DNA from: Doryteuthis pealeii
Lineage: Eukaryota; Mollusca; Cephalopoda; Myopsida; Loliginidae
Length of the DNA: 64,000 nucleotides
Direction of reading: 5' to 3'
Assembly (NCBI GenBank): GCA_023376005.1
Contig: CM042181.1
Span: forward strand, 25,785,117 to 25,849,116
Positions 1 to 10,705 of this stretch are shown piece after piece. Position numbers and translations under genes: made by a program. Position 1 is the first letter of the stretch; every line of letters begins with the position of its first letter. Below the pieces are notes generated by a model. That model saw nothing but the letters and a program-made list of their open reading frames with translations, was not told where the DNA came from and did no database searches.

Positions 1-60
1 TTCAGATGGTGTCATAACAAAAAATAGAAATTTATTTTATGTTGAACTTGATAAATCATC

Positions 61-430
61 ATTAAGGTATGATGACAGCATGGATTCCCTTGACTCTCTT
101 GCCATCTGTCCCTATCAGTCAACACACTTTGAATGCTATCTAGAGGACATACCGTGTCCACACAGAGCTGATGAATGTATGTTTTTGCTGGTCGGCCAAC
201 ACTGGTGTGTCCATATGTAGTAGTACATAGGAGAAAGTCACTTATGGGGTAATCCTTACTTCTCCAGCAGTGCCCAGCATGTCTTGCTTATCTTACTTAG
301 ATGATTTGTAAGATGGGATGTAAGTGGCCGTACAGCTGCTGTTTTCTTGGGTGATCCTTGTGTAGTTCACATCTAGCTTTTTTTCCAAGCATTTTTTAAG
401 AGTCCAAGTGGTCCAACTATACAGTAGTAA
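61..430 (-). mobile_element. LINE 3' fragment (RT C-terminal tail)
   Basis: Degenerate relative of 4,647-5,000: shares GAGCTG-TGAATGTATG, TTCTCCAGCAGTGCC-GCATGTCTTGCT and GTGGCCGTACAGCTG. On the - strand it corresponds to the LINE tail containing HARHCWRSK. No open frame. Confidence 0.6.
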
Positions 431-675
431 GTAAAGTCATCAGAGTAGCCTAAAGTCAGTATCAGCCAGTCAGCGAGGGAGTCTTTCTCCTTTTCACAAC
501 TGCTAGACCAAGGGGATTGTGTGAGCGTTGGAGGCTACACCTACCATCAGCTCATCACTTTGCCACAGATCCCTGTGCTACTCATACACTGAGTTGGCGA
601 GGGCCTGTATCAAACCAGGAACCTTGTGGTTCCTAGTTGAACGCTCTACCGACTGAACTAAACCGGCCCGAGAGA
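430..675 (-). mobile_element. tRNA-derived SINE, family 1
   Basis: On the - strand the head reads GGTTTAGTTCAGTCGGTAGA (box A-like) and GGTTTGATAC (box B-like), followed by the CGCCAACTCAGTGTATGAG body and a CTAGCAGTTGTGAAAAGGAG region shared with 3,826-4,090 and 12,395-12,645. Too divergent to be a functional tRNA. Confidence 0.75.
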
Positions 676-754
676 GAAAAAAAAAAAGAGAGGGTAGTGG
701 TGAAAACAAGTTTCAATTAATTAATTAATTAATTAATCTCTCTCTCTCTATCTA

Positions 755-1075
755 GATGTAGCGCCTTCAGACTATCATCTCTTAGGTCCCATGAAAGAGG
801 GTTTGGGTGGCAAACATTATTCCAGTGATGAGGAAGTGAAATCTGTAGTGAAGAAGTGGCTCAAAGAACAGTTACCAGAATTTTACAGGGCAGGGATACA
901 TGCTCTCATTTGAAGGTGGAACATTGCTATTGATATAAACGGTGACTATGTGGAGAAATAGGGATGTGATCCACAGAGAACCAGCTTCATTTTGATGTAT
1001 GATACATGTTCTTGTGTTTGTTAATTATACCTGTCCTAAACAAAATGGCATTACTTTTTGACTCACACTTGTACA
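755..1075 (+). mobile_element. mariner-type transposase 3' fragment, dead
   Basis: Translates as DVAPSDYHLLGPMKEGLGG, then SSDEEVKSVVKKWLKEQ and FYRAGIHALI, a stop (TGA), then RWNIAIDINGDYVEK and TAG at 961. This is the C-terminal end of a mariner/Tc1 DD34D transposase (AP-DYHLFGPLK and GDYVEK motifs). Only the last ~65 codons remain. The downstream TTTTTGACTCACACTTGTA resembles a mariner terminal end. Confidence 0.8.
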
Positions 1076-1263
1076 TTGTAGTTCTTTTCAAAGATGTTTT
1101 ACTTTAGTGATGTTAGTATAAAAACTGAGATAATAATGATTCATGTTTTCAATATGGCTATTGAAAGAAACAATATCATGGGACAACATTGTATAACTAA
1201 TCCATATCATCTGCCTGATGAATATATAATTGCTCATCAAAAGGATATCTCTACAATAAATCA

Positions 1264-1540
1264 AATCAGTGATGCTGATAGTTTTTTGGTTTAATGCATC
1301 ATTGGACACACATATTTACTTTGAATGAGTCCATCGGAAAATTTATGGGTCCCAACTAAAGCCGTCTAACTCCTACCTTGTAACCTATCCTGTGTAATCA
1401 ATTTCTGAGAAACTATTGAAATGTATTTACAGCTAGCTTGAAATGGTGAGGGAAGAAAAAAAACAAACACTGGGATGCATGGATATGATTTTACTGTGCT
1501 CCTTTAGATTTTTGTACGTCAGAGACACATGACGCGTACC
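1264..1540. repeat. Interspersed repeat J copy
   Basis: Shares GATGCTGA-AGTTTTTTGGTTTA, GGGTCCCAACTAAAGC and CCTACCTTGTAACCTATCCTG with copies at 14,172-14,400 and 16,884-17,195. The latter two abut (TA)n tracts. No coding potential seen. Confidence 0.6.
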
Positions 1541-1576
1541 TATCAGCATCTCGGCAAATGTATCAATTTACAATCG

Positions 1577-2010
1577 TTATTTTATAGAACAGATATTGTC
1601 TACAACGTATTCTACACATTCGTTGATAAAGTGCCCAACAGTCGTGCTGGATTGTGCTGACATGAACAACATGTTCTCCATTGTCTGTGAGAGGCGCCTT
1701 CGTTGGCTTGGACATGTCAGGAAAATGGATGCATCCCAAAAGATCTTTTTTAAAAGGCTCCCAATCGATTGGTAGACCACGGTCTGCAGGAGAGCTGAGG
1801 ATATGCTATATTGACAAACATGTGGGAGGTAGATGTAAAAAATAGAGTGGTCTGGTGCCTCAACGTGAGGCAGAGAGGAGAGTAGCCTATGAAAAGAGAG
1901 AGAGAGAGAAGCCAGCAGCCCCAGAAAGCATCACAGTTTGACCTTGTGCAGATGCAGATACAATTTTTATTTTGGACACTACGCCATCATCCTTAGTGGA
2001 TGGAAAGGAT
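1577..2010 (+). mobile_element. LINE C-terminal fragment (GH-R-MD type)
   Basis: The + strand encodes fragments such as VLDCADMNNMFSIVCERRL and RWLGHVRKMDAS, the familiar C-terminal tail of a non-LTR retrotransposon, ending with TTTTGGACACTACGCCATCATCC. Frame broken. A related, better copy is at 30,740-31,255. It lies just downstream of the PRKDC stop and may overlap its 3' UTR antisense. Confidence 0.65.
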
Positions 2011-2052
2011 CCAATAATAATAACAGATATATTTAAGTTTGTAAGCAATGAT

Positions 2053-2058
2053 TTTATT
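2053..2058 (-). promoter_or_regulatory. Candidate polyadenylation signal of PRKDC
   Basis: AATAAA on the - strand, about 72 bases downstream of the terminal stop codon, in AT-rich sequence; another lies at 1,966-1,971. No transcript evidence, so which one is used is inference. Confidence 0.45.
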
Positions 2059-2129
2059 ATAAAAAAGACTGTCCTTTATGTGTAACTTTAAAAAAAAAAA
2101 TTAACTGATGAGAAAGCAACATATTTGCT

Positions 2130-2373
2130 TCATAAAAAATAGAGATCTGTTGAATTTCTCTCGATCGTTTCACATGTAGGATTCCAGCCGATATAAGTAC
2201 GGCCTAAAATGGCAGGATCAGTTGCTTGGTCGATAAGGGCAGACACCTGTTGATCACAGGTGAGAAACTTTTGTGGCAGTTGGGCACGAATGTTATATTT
2301 CTTGTCTCCAAGAACAACAAGTTCCCAATTTTTGAAAGCAGGATTTTTGGAATGGCCAAGTTTTAGTTCATCC
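2130..2373 (-). CDS. PRKDC: DNA-PKcs terminal exon r (FATC domain and stop)
   Basis: Acceptor TGTCTTTTAG; one base, 80 codons and TGA. Encodes DELKLGHSKNPAFKNWELV, then NIRAQLP, then the FATC core SALIDQATDPAILGRTYIGW. Human is [47 protein letters not shown]. The conserved tail should stop a few residues after GW-P. Here the frame instead runs on 14 residues after NP (TCETIERNSTDLYF and L) before TGA. The bases after the Pro codon would read as a normal two-residue ending plus TGA if one base were missing from the assembly (see findings). FATC is needed for kinase activity in this family. Confidence 0.95.
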
Positions 2374-2488
2374 CTAAAAGACAAAGTAAAAGTTTAATAA
2401 GTAAAATAAATAAACAGATCTACATATATATATATATCTTAGCAGTATTAAGGTACTTTAAAAATGAAACTAGCATTATTAGCATTTG

Positions 2489-3258
2489 GGTAATTCCATG
2501 TCAAATCATCCAGAAAAAGTAAAATTGTCACCCACCCCCTTCAATTTAAAAAAAAAAAAAAAAATCCCAATGTGTGGACTGTTAACATTAGACAATCCCC
2601 AAAATTTGAGCTTCCAATTCTAAAAAATTGGTGGAATTATGCCAATTTTTATCTCTCCAAATTTAGTGGGGTTGGCAAAAATGGCAACTTTTTGAAATCT
2701 ATTTTTGTCTGTAAAATGAGTTCTAGAGCTTCCCTACTACTAAAAATTGGTTTATAAAAGCATTTTAGCCCAAGTAATCCAAAAATGCTATCAAAGAAGT
2801 CTTAAAGTCAACCAATTTTAAGTTAATAATAAGATAAAAAAAATCATCAATATTTCACATATGTTGAACATTATTTGTACCAAAAAGATAGTTTGATATT
2901 TGCTCTGAACCGAAGCTACAACATCAGTTAAAATTTTGCAAATCAGAAATCATTGATAACTTAAAATAGGTTAACTTTAATACTTTTTGACAGCAATTTT
3001 GGATTCCTTCAGCTAAAATGCTCTTAGAAACCAATTTTTAAGAGTAGGGATGCTCTAGAACTCATTTTACAGACAAAAAGTCTCTATTTTTCATGACACC
3101 CCACCCTAATTTGGAGAGTTATGTCGATTTTTAGAATCAACATAACTCCGCCAATTTTTGGAATTGGATAACTTTAACATAATCCACACTTGGACAAAAT
3201 TTCAGAAAAATTGAAGGGGGTGGGTCACATGGCCTGGATGATTTGACATGGAATTACT
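2489..3258. mobile_element. Foldback element, about 770 bp
   Basis: Left end GTAATTCCATGTCAAATCAT and right end ATGATTTGACATGGAATTAC are reverse complements. The complementarity continues inward for over 300 bases (CACCCACCCCCTTCAAT/ATTGAAGGGGGTGGGT, GAGTTCTAGAGC/GCTCTAGAACTC). No ORF, so a non-autonomous foldback/long-TIR element in the last PRKDC intron (between exons q and r). A single arm of the same family is at 26,690-27,064. Confidence 0.8.
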
Positions 3259-3825
3259 CATTTAATTTTCATACACACAAATGGTACAATCTTGAAATAA
3301 ACTATTTGATGGTTTAAGGTCGAAACTGGTCAAGATTAAAAAATTAATAAAATTCATTTATAAATGCAGTGGTACCTGGACTTATAAGTTTAATTTGTTC
3401 CACTTGTAACTCTTATATTTAAATGAGGATAATTGATTTGATATATGTTTTTGGAGAGGCTGAAATGGATTAATACCATTTCAGTTAATTTCCTCACTCT
3501 TTTTTTTTTTTTTTAAGAAAACTAGCACTGTATTGTATAAAAACATAATAAAATAGAATGTAATGAATTATGTTTATTTTTTTATGAATAATATTTTTCT
3601 TTGGAAGAATAAAGTAGCAAACTTATTAACATAGGTGTATTTAAAGCTTGCTTGTAGCTCACAACACAAATCCAAAAATCGACTGAGTGACAGTTCACAA
3701 CTTAGAAAACTCATAAGTTGTGGCACTCATAAGATAAGGTATCACTATATGTAAGTGTCAATTTTTTCATTTATACACTATATATATAATGAAATAGATT
3801 AAATTTTCTAAAAAATTAACATAGG

Positions 3826-4090
3826 GCTGGTTAGCTCAGTCGGTAATCACAAGGTTCCTAGTTCGATACTGGCCCTCGCCAACTCAGCGTATGAGTAGTA
3901 CGGGGATCTGTGTGGTAAAGTCTGGGTGCTGATGGTAGGCGTGGTGCTCCACCTCAGACACTAAAAACAAATCTCCTTGGACTAAAAACAAATCTCCTTG
4001 GTCTAGCGATAGTGAAAAAGGGATAGACTCCCTCGCTGTATGGCGGATACCAACTTTAGGCCACCCCGATGACTTTACTTACTACTTTGT
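3826..4090 (+). mobile_element. tRNA-derived SINE, family 1
   Basis: GGTTAGCTCAGTCGGTAATC (box A) and AGTTCGATACTGG (box B) head, CGCCAACTCAGCGTATGAGTAG body, tail with CTCCTTGG-CTAGCGATAGTGAAAAAGG. An internal ACTAAAAACAAATCTCCTTGG segment is duplicated in tandem. Confidence 0.8.
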
Positions 4091-4180
4091 GTTAACCACT
4101 GCCCAATAAGTTTTTCTTTGTAGTGTTTCTTTCATAACTTAGTTCATCCAATAAAACTGAATTAAAAGTAAAATAATTAC

Positions 4181-4265
4181 CTAGTAATATAACAGGGATT
4201 TTCTCCAAGGAATTTTCGTTTCACAATATCAATTTTTTCTTTAGGGTACCAACTAATGTCTTCAT
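4181..4265 (-). CDS. PRKDC: DNA-PKcs exon q (C-lobe end, pre-FATC)
   Basis: Acceptor CCTTTTTCAG, donor GTAATT; two bases, 27 codons, two bases. Encodes EDISWYPKEKIDIVKRKFL then GENPCYIT. Human has [24 protein letters not shown], a clear match at WYP, K-KI, KRK-L and NP--IT. The split Arg codon joins it to the last exon. Confidence 0.97.
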
Positions 4266-4646
4266 CTGAAAAAGGGAAGAAAATAATGAAAACAAAATGT
4301 TTAATTAAATGAAAAACATTTCATGCAAAATCGAATGGATGAGTTCATTGCTATTTTACATTTTCTCAGTGGAGCAAAAAGTACAAAAATCTGTTTTTAA
4401 ATGCTGAACCTGCTTAAATAATTGAAGCCGTTTCTTTGTTTTAAGTTGTCTTCCCTTGGTGAGATTTAAGGTATAAAAGGAGGTATAGCTTGAGGGGGGG
4501 GGGGTCTAGACTTTGGTTGAAATTATGACTAAACTAAAACAAATGTAATTTTTTTAACAATCTTTTTCATAATTCAAAATATACAATGAACAGTTATTAT
4601 AAATGATAAATCCACACCACAGTAAAAACTTTTAACAATTATAGTT

Positions 4647-5580
4647 TTGTATATTCATCATCATGTCACGCCATCAGCACGGATCTCTTGCTCTCTCTCT
4701 ATCCTCTGCGCAGAATCCAGTATCCGTGCAGAGCTGGTCAATGTATGTCATTGCTGGATGGCCCACACTGGCATGCCCATGTGTTGGCTTTCACATAAGA
4801 ACATCACTTATGAGTTCAACCTTGCTTCTCCAGCAGTGTCTGGCATGTCTTGTTCGCCTTACATGGATGGCATACTGTGATATGTGGCCGTACAGCTGTT
4901 TTTTTCGTAGGGTGTTGTTTCCAAGTCTTGTTTAAGATTGCATGCAGCATTCTTGTGCAGCTACCATCTAGTCATTTTGTTAGGGTCCAGGTGGTGCAGC
5001 TGTACAGTAGTACTGATACAACTACAGTTTGGAAGAACTGTTGCTTTAACTTATAAATGAGATCGGATTTCCATATGGCTGACAATCTGTTTATAGCATA
5101 CCATGCCTTTTCTATATGTGCATTAACATTACATTCTGTTGATGAGATATTACTGCCTAGATATGTGAATTGTTTTACCAAGTTTAGGAGTTTACCATCG
5201 AGTGTAGAGATATCTCCACTTTTAAAACACATGAACTCAGTTTTATCGGAGTTCACGTATAGGCCAATGTTCTGTGCTGCTCTTTCTAGACTGTGTAATA
5301 TGGATTCAGCCTGAGCAGTTGTATTTGTAAGAAGTGCCAGATCATCTGCGTAGTCCACATCCATGATCATTTGTGTGGGGTATTTCCTGCTTCTTGCCTT
5401 TTTTAGTGTGAGGCCCTTTTCTTTTATGGGGCCTAATGCTGTTCGAAATATGTAATCTAGGCATATTATAAATATATATGGCGACTCCAGCGGCTATGTC
5501 AAAGAAATCAGTGTTGCCATCAGGTGAGCGTATCATTGCTTTAGTGTTTTGATAGAGCATCATTATGGCGGTAAACATTT
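4647..5580 (-). mobile_element. Non-LTR retrotransposon fragment, RT YADD region to C-terminus
   Basis: The - strand encodes DVDYADDLALLTNTTAQAES, SDKTEFMCF, FTYLGSNISSTE and LLYSCTTWTLTK, then RRTRHARHCWRSKVELISD. The YADD box is the reverse transcriptase catalytic motif. The 5' part of RT and all upstream domains are missing, and stops and indels occur in the tail. A smaller piece of the same family is at 21,350-21,510. The clade is not certain from this fragment. Confidence 0.8.
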
Positions 5581-5964
5581 CTTTGGGGAGGAAAAAGTTT
5601 TGAATTTTATAGAGAAATATTTATTTTATAATCTAAACAAGTAGAAAGTTTTGTCTCTTGATTGTTAGTTGTAACTAAACAAAACAATATAATTAATTTA
5701 AATCTGCTTGAAGAAGAATTACCTATAAACTATATTTTTGTCTAACTAAAATAATTATTCTGTCTTCTCTTATCTTCAAAGGTGGGACAGATAGCTTAAC
5801 CAAACAAAAAAAGGGAAAACTGAAGACAATAAGTTTAACAGGAATGATATATATTGAACATAAAACACAAACAATTTAACAAGAAGATAAAAGGATTAAA
5901 AGTTCTCTACAGACTTCATGTGGTAAAAAAGTATTTAGTATCAAAGAGCAGTCAGATATGTATG

Positions 5965-6330
5965 GTGTTAGTATTATTCGGACTATTGTCCTCATCTATA
6001 TTGTTATTTGCACAACGTTTCAGCCGATGTGCCCTCCAGCCTTCTTCAGGTATTTCTTCTTGGACTTGCGAACCTTCTTGTCGTAATCGGGAGCCATCAT
6101 GGAACTTTGAACCTAACCCTTTATTCAGTCCCTGGGGTATCCTGTTCTCATTCTGCTAACCATGAAACGTACAAATAACACTGAAGATGAGGACAATAGC
6201 CCGAATAATACAAATAATACTAAATATCAAGCCTCATCTAAAAAATTCAGAGAAATGCATGGTGTTGTCTTCATGTTTTGGAAAGAATTGATGAATTGTC
6301 CAAACGCATGGGAAATAGTCCTTGTGGGGT
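5965..6330. repeat. Penelope-like 3' repeat, inverted pair
   Basis: Left piece (minus sense, 5,965-6,130) carries GAAACGTTGTG preceded by CTGAAGAAGGCTGGAGGGCA. Right piece (plus sense, 6,162-6,262) carries TGAAACGTACAAATAACACT and GATGAGGACAATAGCCCGAA. Same family as 18,190-18,510 and 49,325-49,660. Confidence 0.65.
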
Positions 6331-6578
6331 ACGTGATCCTTGTTATGTATGCACCAAGAGTGAGGTAGGGGTGTACATGCAGCTAGTCACATAATCCTCA
6401 GAGTTCATGGTGAGGTCAGATAGAGGTAGAAAATAAGGAAAGAAGAAATAAAATCGGAGTGAAGTCAAAGGATGTATGTCAGTATGAATGTAAGGTAGAA
6501 CAATACTTATTACCGTTTAATTATACTTTAGGTTTTTAGGTAAAATAATAAAAAAGATAAAATGTAAAGACCATTTAC

Positions 6579-6612
6579 CTGTATTTCCATTTGCATGCTT
6601 CTGAGCATTTTG
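6579..6612 (-). CDS. PRKDC: DNA-PKcs exon p (34-base microexon)
   Basis: Only 34 bases: acceptor TTTTCTAG, donor GTAAAT; 11 codons (QNAQKHANGNT) plus one base that completes Asp with exon q. It is too short to be found by ORF length. It was identified because exon o ends in phase 0 and exon q begins two bases into a codon, so a 3n+1 exon must lie between. The product is shorter than the matching human loop ([20 protein letters not shown]). Confidence 0.85.
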
Positions 6613-6769
6613 CTAGAAAAAAAAAAAAAAAGAAAACCAATTACAACTCTCAAAAAGTAAAATTTAATTTGTGGCTTTTATTAAAATTTTTTTATATTTA
6701 TTGGTATTAAAGCAATTAGTAAATGTTTTATATATAATTTCATTTTCAAAAATGCACCTCAAATGAGAC

Positions 6770-7435
6770 AATCATATAGGCAATATATAAGGGCTAAAGT
6801 GGAGTGTTGCATGTCATGGACTGCTCCGCCACCAGGATTATGTCCTTAAGCATCACAGGTTGCCACCCATAGCCAATAGGTGGTCCCATTGTTTTAATGT
6901 CCCAGCCAACAGGACTGCTAATACTTATAGAATTTAGACAATTAAATATATTGTCAAGGCAAGAGAAATTACTTGTTTAATTTCCTTTATAGAAAGTGTG
7001 TTTGGTTTGATTTGTTTTATGGCATATCAATCTCAGTGGGTCATTTAATGCCGACAAAGTTTTGAAATAAATTCATTTTTGTTGGATAATCAATTTTTGT
7101 TTATAAACACCTTTTTCTATTTAATCCATAGATGGGATCCTAACAGGTACAACTACTCTGGGTCAGGGTGGATCTGGGAGTATATGATAAAAAGGGTTGA
7201 GGATTCCATAAGGGCAATAGGGTTGGGGCAATCATATAGGTGCTAGGTCTTGACGTGACCGCACTTCTAGCCTAAGTAAGGGCCAAAGTGAAGTTGCATG
7301 TCATGGACTGCTCAGCTACCTCTGTTCTATCCTTAAGCATCACAGGTGGCTGCATTGGGGGAGTCTTACCCCTCTGCAGAGGTGCAGTCAGTGTATTCTA
7401 ACACCCCAGCTGACAGGCTGGTATAGAAAGCTTAT
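6770..7435 (-). repeat. Interspersed repeat A, two partial copies
   Basis: Copies at 6,770-6,930 and 7,000-7,435 of a 650-700 bp family. Read on the - strand it starts CCTGTCAGCTGGG, includes CTTAAGGATGGAACC and CATATGATTGCCCCAACC, and ends ATTAAATGACCCACTGAGGT then GCCATAAAACAAA. The A-rich end suggests a retroelement 3' end in - orientation. No intact ORF. Confidence 0.65.
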
Positions 7436-7886
7436 CAAGCTGTAATAATAGTAAATTATAAATCATGTCAAGTATTAAAAACAAAAATATCTTGACAAAA
7501 TAAATATTCACTTGCTTAAAGGTCACTAAAGTTAGCTATTAAGATCTTTTTATGAGGGTTGGCTGAAAAGTTCATAGGCTCACCAAGATACTCTCATGGA
7601 ATGTAACCAAATGAGGTTGATTTTTTTTCAACATAGCCCCCTCTTGCAGTCTACAGAAGTCTTTTATCAGTTTTGCATTGCTTGGATCCCATTGGTAAAA
7701 AAAAAAAAAAAATCATCAACAGGAGATATGATGTCATCATATGAACTTTTCAATTAACCCTTTTAGGGTCACAGTTTATTTCTAGAATTCATACTATAAT
7801 CATTTGTAAATAAATAGCTATTCTATAATTTGATTTATCTATTTAATACTTATCTTCCTTGATGGTATTGATGCTTCTATTTAGGA

Positions 7887-7889
<3 letters not shown>

Positions 7890-7922
<33 letters not shown>
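7890..7922. repeat. (TA)n microsatellite
   Basis: Uninterrupted TA run; comparable tracts at 9,200-9,242, 16,829-16,882, 20,232-20,275, 28,952-28,991, 32,091-32,143 and 45,479-45,510. Confidence 0.95.
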
Positions 7923-7925
<3 letters not shown>

Positions 7926-7956
7926 TGTTGTCTCAGTCTCCATATGCTTCTAGTAA

Positions 7957-8165
7957 GTATATATATATTTGAGATTATTTTGGTAAATATATCTGTTTGT
8001 GGGAGATACATATATCAGATTTCTCGTTTTTTTATGAGTAGAGTTTCGTTTATTAAGTAGTAGTAAATTTTCAGGATTTTTATAATTCCCTTCTTCAGAC
8101 TGTCTAAGATATGTACCTCCCACAAATGGATACATTTACCAAAATAATCTCAAATATATATACAT
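7957..8165. repeat. Palindromic (foldback) element
   Basis: Left arm ATATTTGAGATTATTTTGGT and right arm ACCAAAATAATCTCAAATAT are reverse complements, with matching inner CTCCCAC/GTGGGAG blocks around a ~90-base centre. Confidence 0.75.
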
Positions 8166-8659
8166 GTGCATACATATATTAATTTCTGAACGTTGACAGT
8201 CAAAGTATGTATCATGGTTTGTTATACAAAGTACAAGTAGATCATTATAATTAAGTCGTGCTATTAATATTATTTTAGGCTGCTTGGGTTAATAGTAAAC
8301 AGTTTTAATGAATAAACAATAGAAATAGACATTAAAATTCAAGACGTGACAAATAGAAACGAATTAAAGTAATTTCTAAAAAAAAAGAAAAAAAAAAAAC
8401 GTTAATAAGTGAATAAAAGAAATATCTAGATAAATAGATACATATATTTATCGAAAGTTCTTTAATCTTTACAATTTTTTAACCCTTAGTTTAATATTTA
8501 AATGTAGAATAGAATATTTAGGAACGAGTGATTCTAATTATCATTTCATAATCATCTCCACTACATTGAAAATTGGAATTATTAAAAACAATGTTCAGCA
8601 CAAATGAAGATTCTACAAAATTACCATTCAATTGCTAATTGGACAGGAAAATGCTTTAT

Positions 8660-9100
8660 TCTTGTTTGCTTGTTTTGTTTTTGTTTTATGGCATATCAAC
8701 CTCAGTGGGTCATTTAATGACAATTAAGTTTTGAAATGAATTCATTCTTAATGGATACACAATTTTTTTTTTATAAATACATTTTTCTATTTAACCCATA
8801 GATGGGACCCTAACTGGTACTACCACTCCGGGTCAGAGAGGACCAGGGAGCAATGGTGATGAGGGGGTGCTCCACATTCCCCAAACCTCCAAAACTGGAA
8901 CCTCACCATCAGATAGAGTTTAACGTCATTCCCAGGACATGTAGACCCGCAGCCACCGCCTTCTAGCACCCATATGATAAAAAGGGTTGAGGCTTGCCAT
9001 AAAGGCAATCATATAGATGCTAGGGTTTGTAAGTGGAGTGTTGCAGGTCATGAACTGCTCATCCACCAAGACTCCGTCCTTAAGCATCACAGGTCACGCT
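8660..9100 (-). repeat. Interspersed repeat A copy
   Basis: Contains GGCATATCAACCTCAGTGGG, TGGGACCCTAACTGGTACTA, CCACCGCCTTCTAGCACC and CGTCCTTAAGCATCACAGGT. About 190 bases upstream on the + axis of exon o's 3' end, inside intron o-p. Confidence 0.7.
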
Positions 9101-9197
9101 TTAGTCTTGAAAAGTATTCTAAGTGTATTCCTTTTATAAAAATCACACTATATTGTGCCATTTTTGCTGGGTTATGTTAACACACACGCAAACACAT

Positions 9198-9237
<40 letters not shown>

Positions 9238-9293
9238 TATATACTCACACAACATATAGAGAATTTTAGTAGTATATAGATTTCATTGCCTAC

Positions 9294-9482
9294 CAGCCAA
9301 TCTAGAGAAGGTTCTTTGATAAAAATATCCATCATGAGAAGGAGTAAGTCTTTATCTGATCGTAGAGCATTAAGGGCGCAGGTCATGGTTCCTTCCAATA
9401 TTCCTTTAGTTTGGTGCGGTAGAAAAACATTCAAAATTTGTTTGGTCAGACGGAAGGGCATCAGTTCGGGAACTGGTAGAAT
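9294..9482 (-). CDS. PRKDC: DNA-PKcs exon o (kinase C-lobe)
   Basis: Acceptor CCTCTAG, donor GTAGGC; 63 codons, phase 0 at both ends. Encodes [19 protein letters not shown], then TCALNALRSDKDLLLLMMD and IFIKEPSLDWL. Human: [22 protein letters not shown], then FVKEPSFDW. This is the activation-loop exit and C-lobe core. Confidence 0.98.
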
Positions 9483-9661
9483 CTAGAGGAAATAAAGAAA
9501 GTAAAATGTTTTGTTTAAAAAAAAAAAATTTTTTTAAAGTACAAAATTTTCAATTTTTTTTACCAATTAGAAGAATTACTCTGGCAACTTAAAGTGAGCA
9601 TGTGGTATACTGACATAAAAAATAATATAACTCCAACATAAACAATGACTGATAAATTATT

Positions 9662-9885
9662 TGGACCATGTGATCTTTAGGTACCCTTTTTGATCTGGAT
9701 TAAGAAAGGACGTTTTTCATTTACAATGTCAATATTCGGGTATTTTAACAGACAATTTTTAGATTTAAAAAAAAAATTATAAAACTAACCTCTAACCCTA
9801 ACCAACAACCGGATATTGACGGTGTAAATGAAAAACATGTTTCTTAATTGAGATTAAAAAGGGGTGCCTAAAGGTAATATGGTCC
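9662..9885. mobile_element. Foldback MITE, family E
   Basis: Ends TTGGACCATGTGATCTTTAG and GGTGCCTAAAGGTAATATGG pair as inverted repeats; the inner pair is TTTTCATTTACA-TGTCAATAT with ATTGACGGTGTAAATGAAAA. It sits inside a wider inverted repeat (AACTCCAACATAAACAA near 9,630 and TTGTTTATGTTGGAGTT near 9,958). Other copies: 17,376-17,594, 31,327-31,551, 53,538-53,766. Confidence 0.8.
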
Positions 9886-9979
9886 AATTATTTATTTATT
9901 TATCTACTAGGAAAAGGAAAAGTTGGTGTTAAGGGTTAGGGTTAGTGTGGTTCTCCTTTGTTTATGTTGGAGTTCTAGG

Positions 9980-10700
9980 AAATAACCCAAAAAAAATCAA
10001 TTAAATTGACCAACAAAGTAGAAAATCTGTGTTTATATAGGACCCAGAAACATTGGTAATTTCGTGATGCAGAACATGGACTATTTGCATAATCTAGGGC
10101 TATGATTTATCGCTTGTGCTTTCTGTTTCCCAATTATGTTTGACCTTCATTTTGTGCCGTTCCTGTGTGGAATTCTTTGTCATTTGCATATTCCAAAGCA
10201 GAAAAACAATCTCAGGTCCCTTAAGGAAAAATTGTGATGTTGTTAAAAGTACCTGCATAACATTTATTATCTAGATGTAGATATAATGTAAATAATTTAT
10301 TTATACACCTAGATAATAAATCAAAATAATTTATAATAAATTATTTCAAATTTTTAAAAATGTCATGTCATTTTTTCTATTAAGTTTAACCTTTAACTTA
10401 ACTAATCAAGTCATTTTAGAATTTAATAAAGATATACAGCTCATTCAACTGTGGCATATGGAAATCTAATAGATTGCAATGGAGTTATCAGAATAATTTT
10501 ATTTATCCTATTGTCTAAAAGAACTATGATGGTTAAATTATAAAGACCCACCCCCACCTTCACATAAATTTGCTGACAGAAATATCACTTACCAATGAAC
10601 TATTAAAGGAATTATTTTACTCACATAATAAACAGCTGTATTCAAAGTTTTAACCATTTACCCAATGTAGGTGGGTACTTCAGCTTGTGTTGTCTATTTA
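9980..10700. other. Intron n-o stretch, nothing recognised
   Basis: AT-rich sequence with short A/T runs; no exon-like frame, repeat match or RNA signature seen. Confidence 0.6.
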
Positions 10701-10705
10701 TTCTA

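Noticed and set aside
3826..3900. Functional tRNA genes at SINE heads
   Set aside because: Box A and box B are present but the cloverleaf cannot be completed, and each continues into a SINE body.
4972..5370. Host gene with a 132-codon ORF
   Set aside because: It is the YADD region of a non-LTR retrotransposon, truncated, with related fragments elsewhere in the window.
9930..9960. Interstitial telomere sequence
   Set aside because: Only two or three TTAGGG-like words, inside or next to a MITE family; no extended array.
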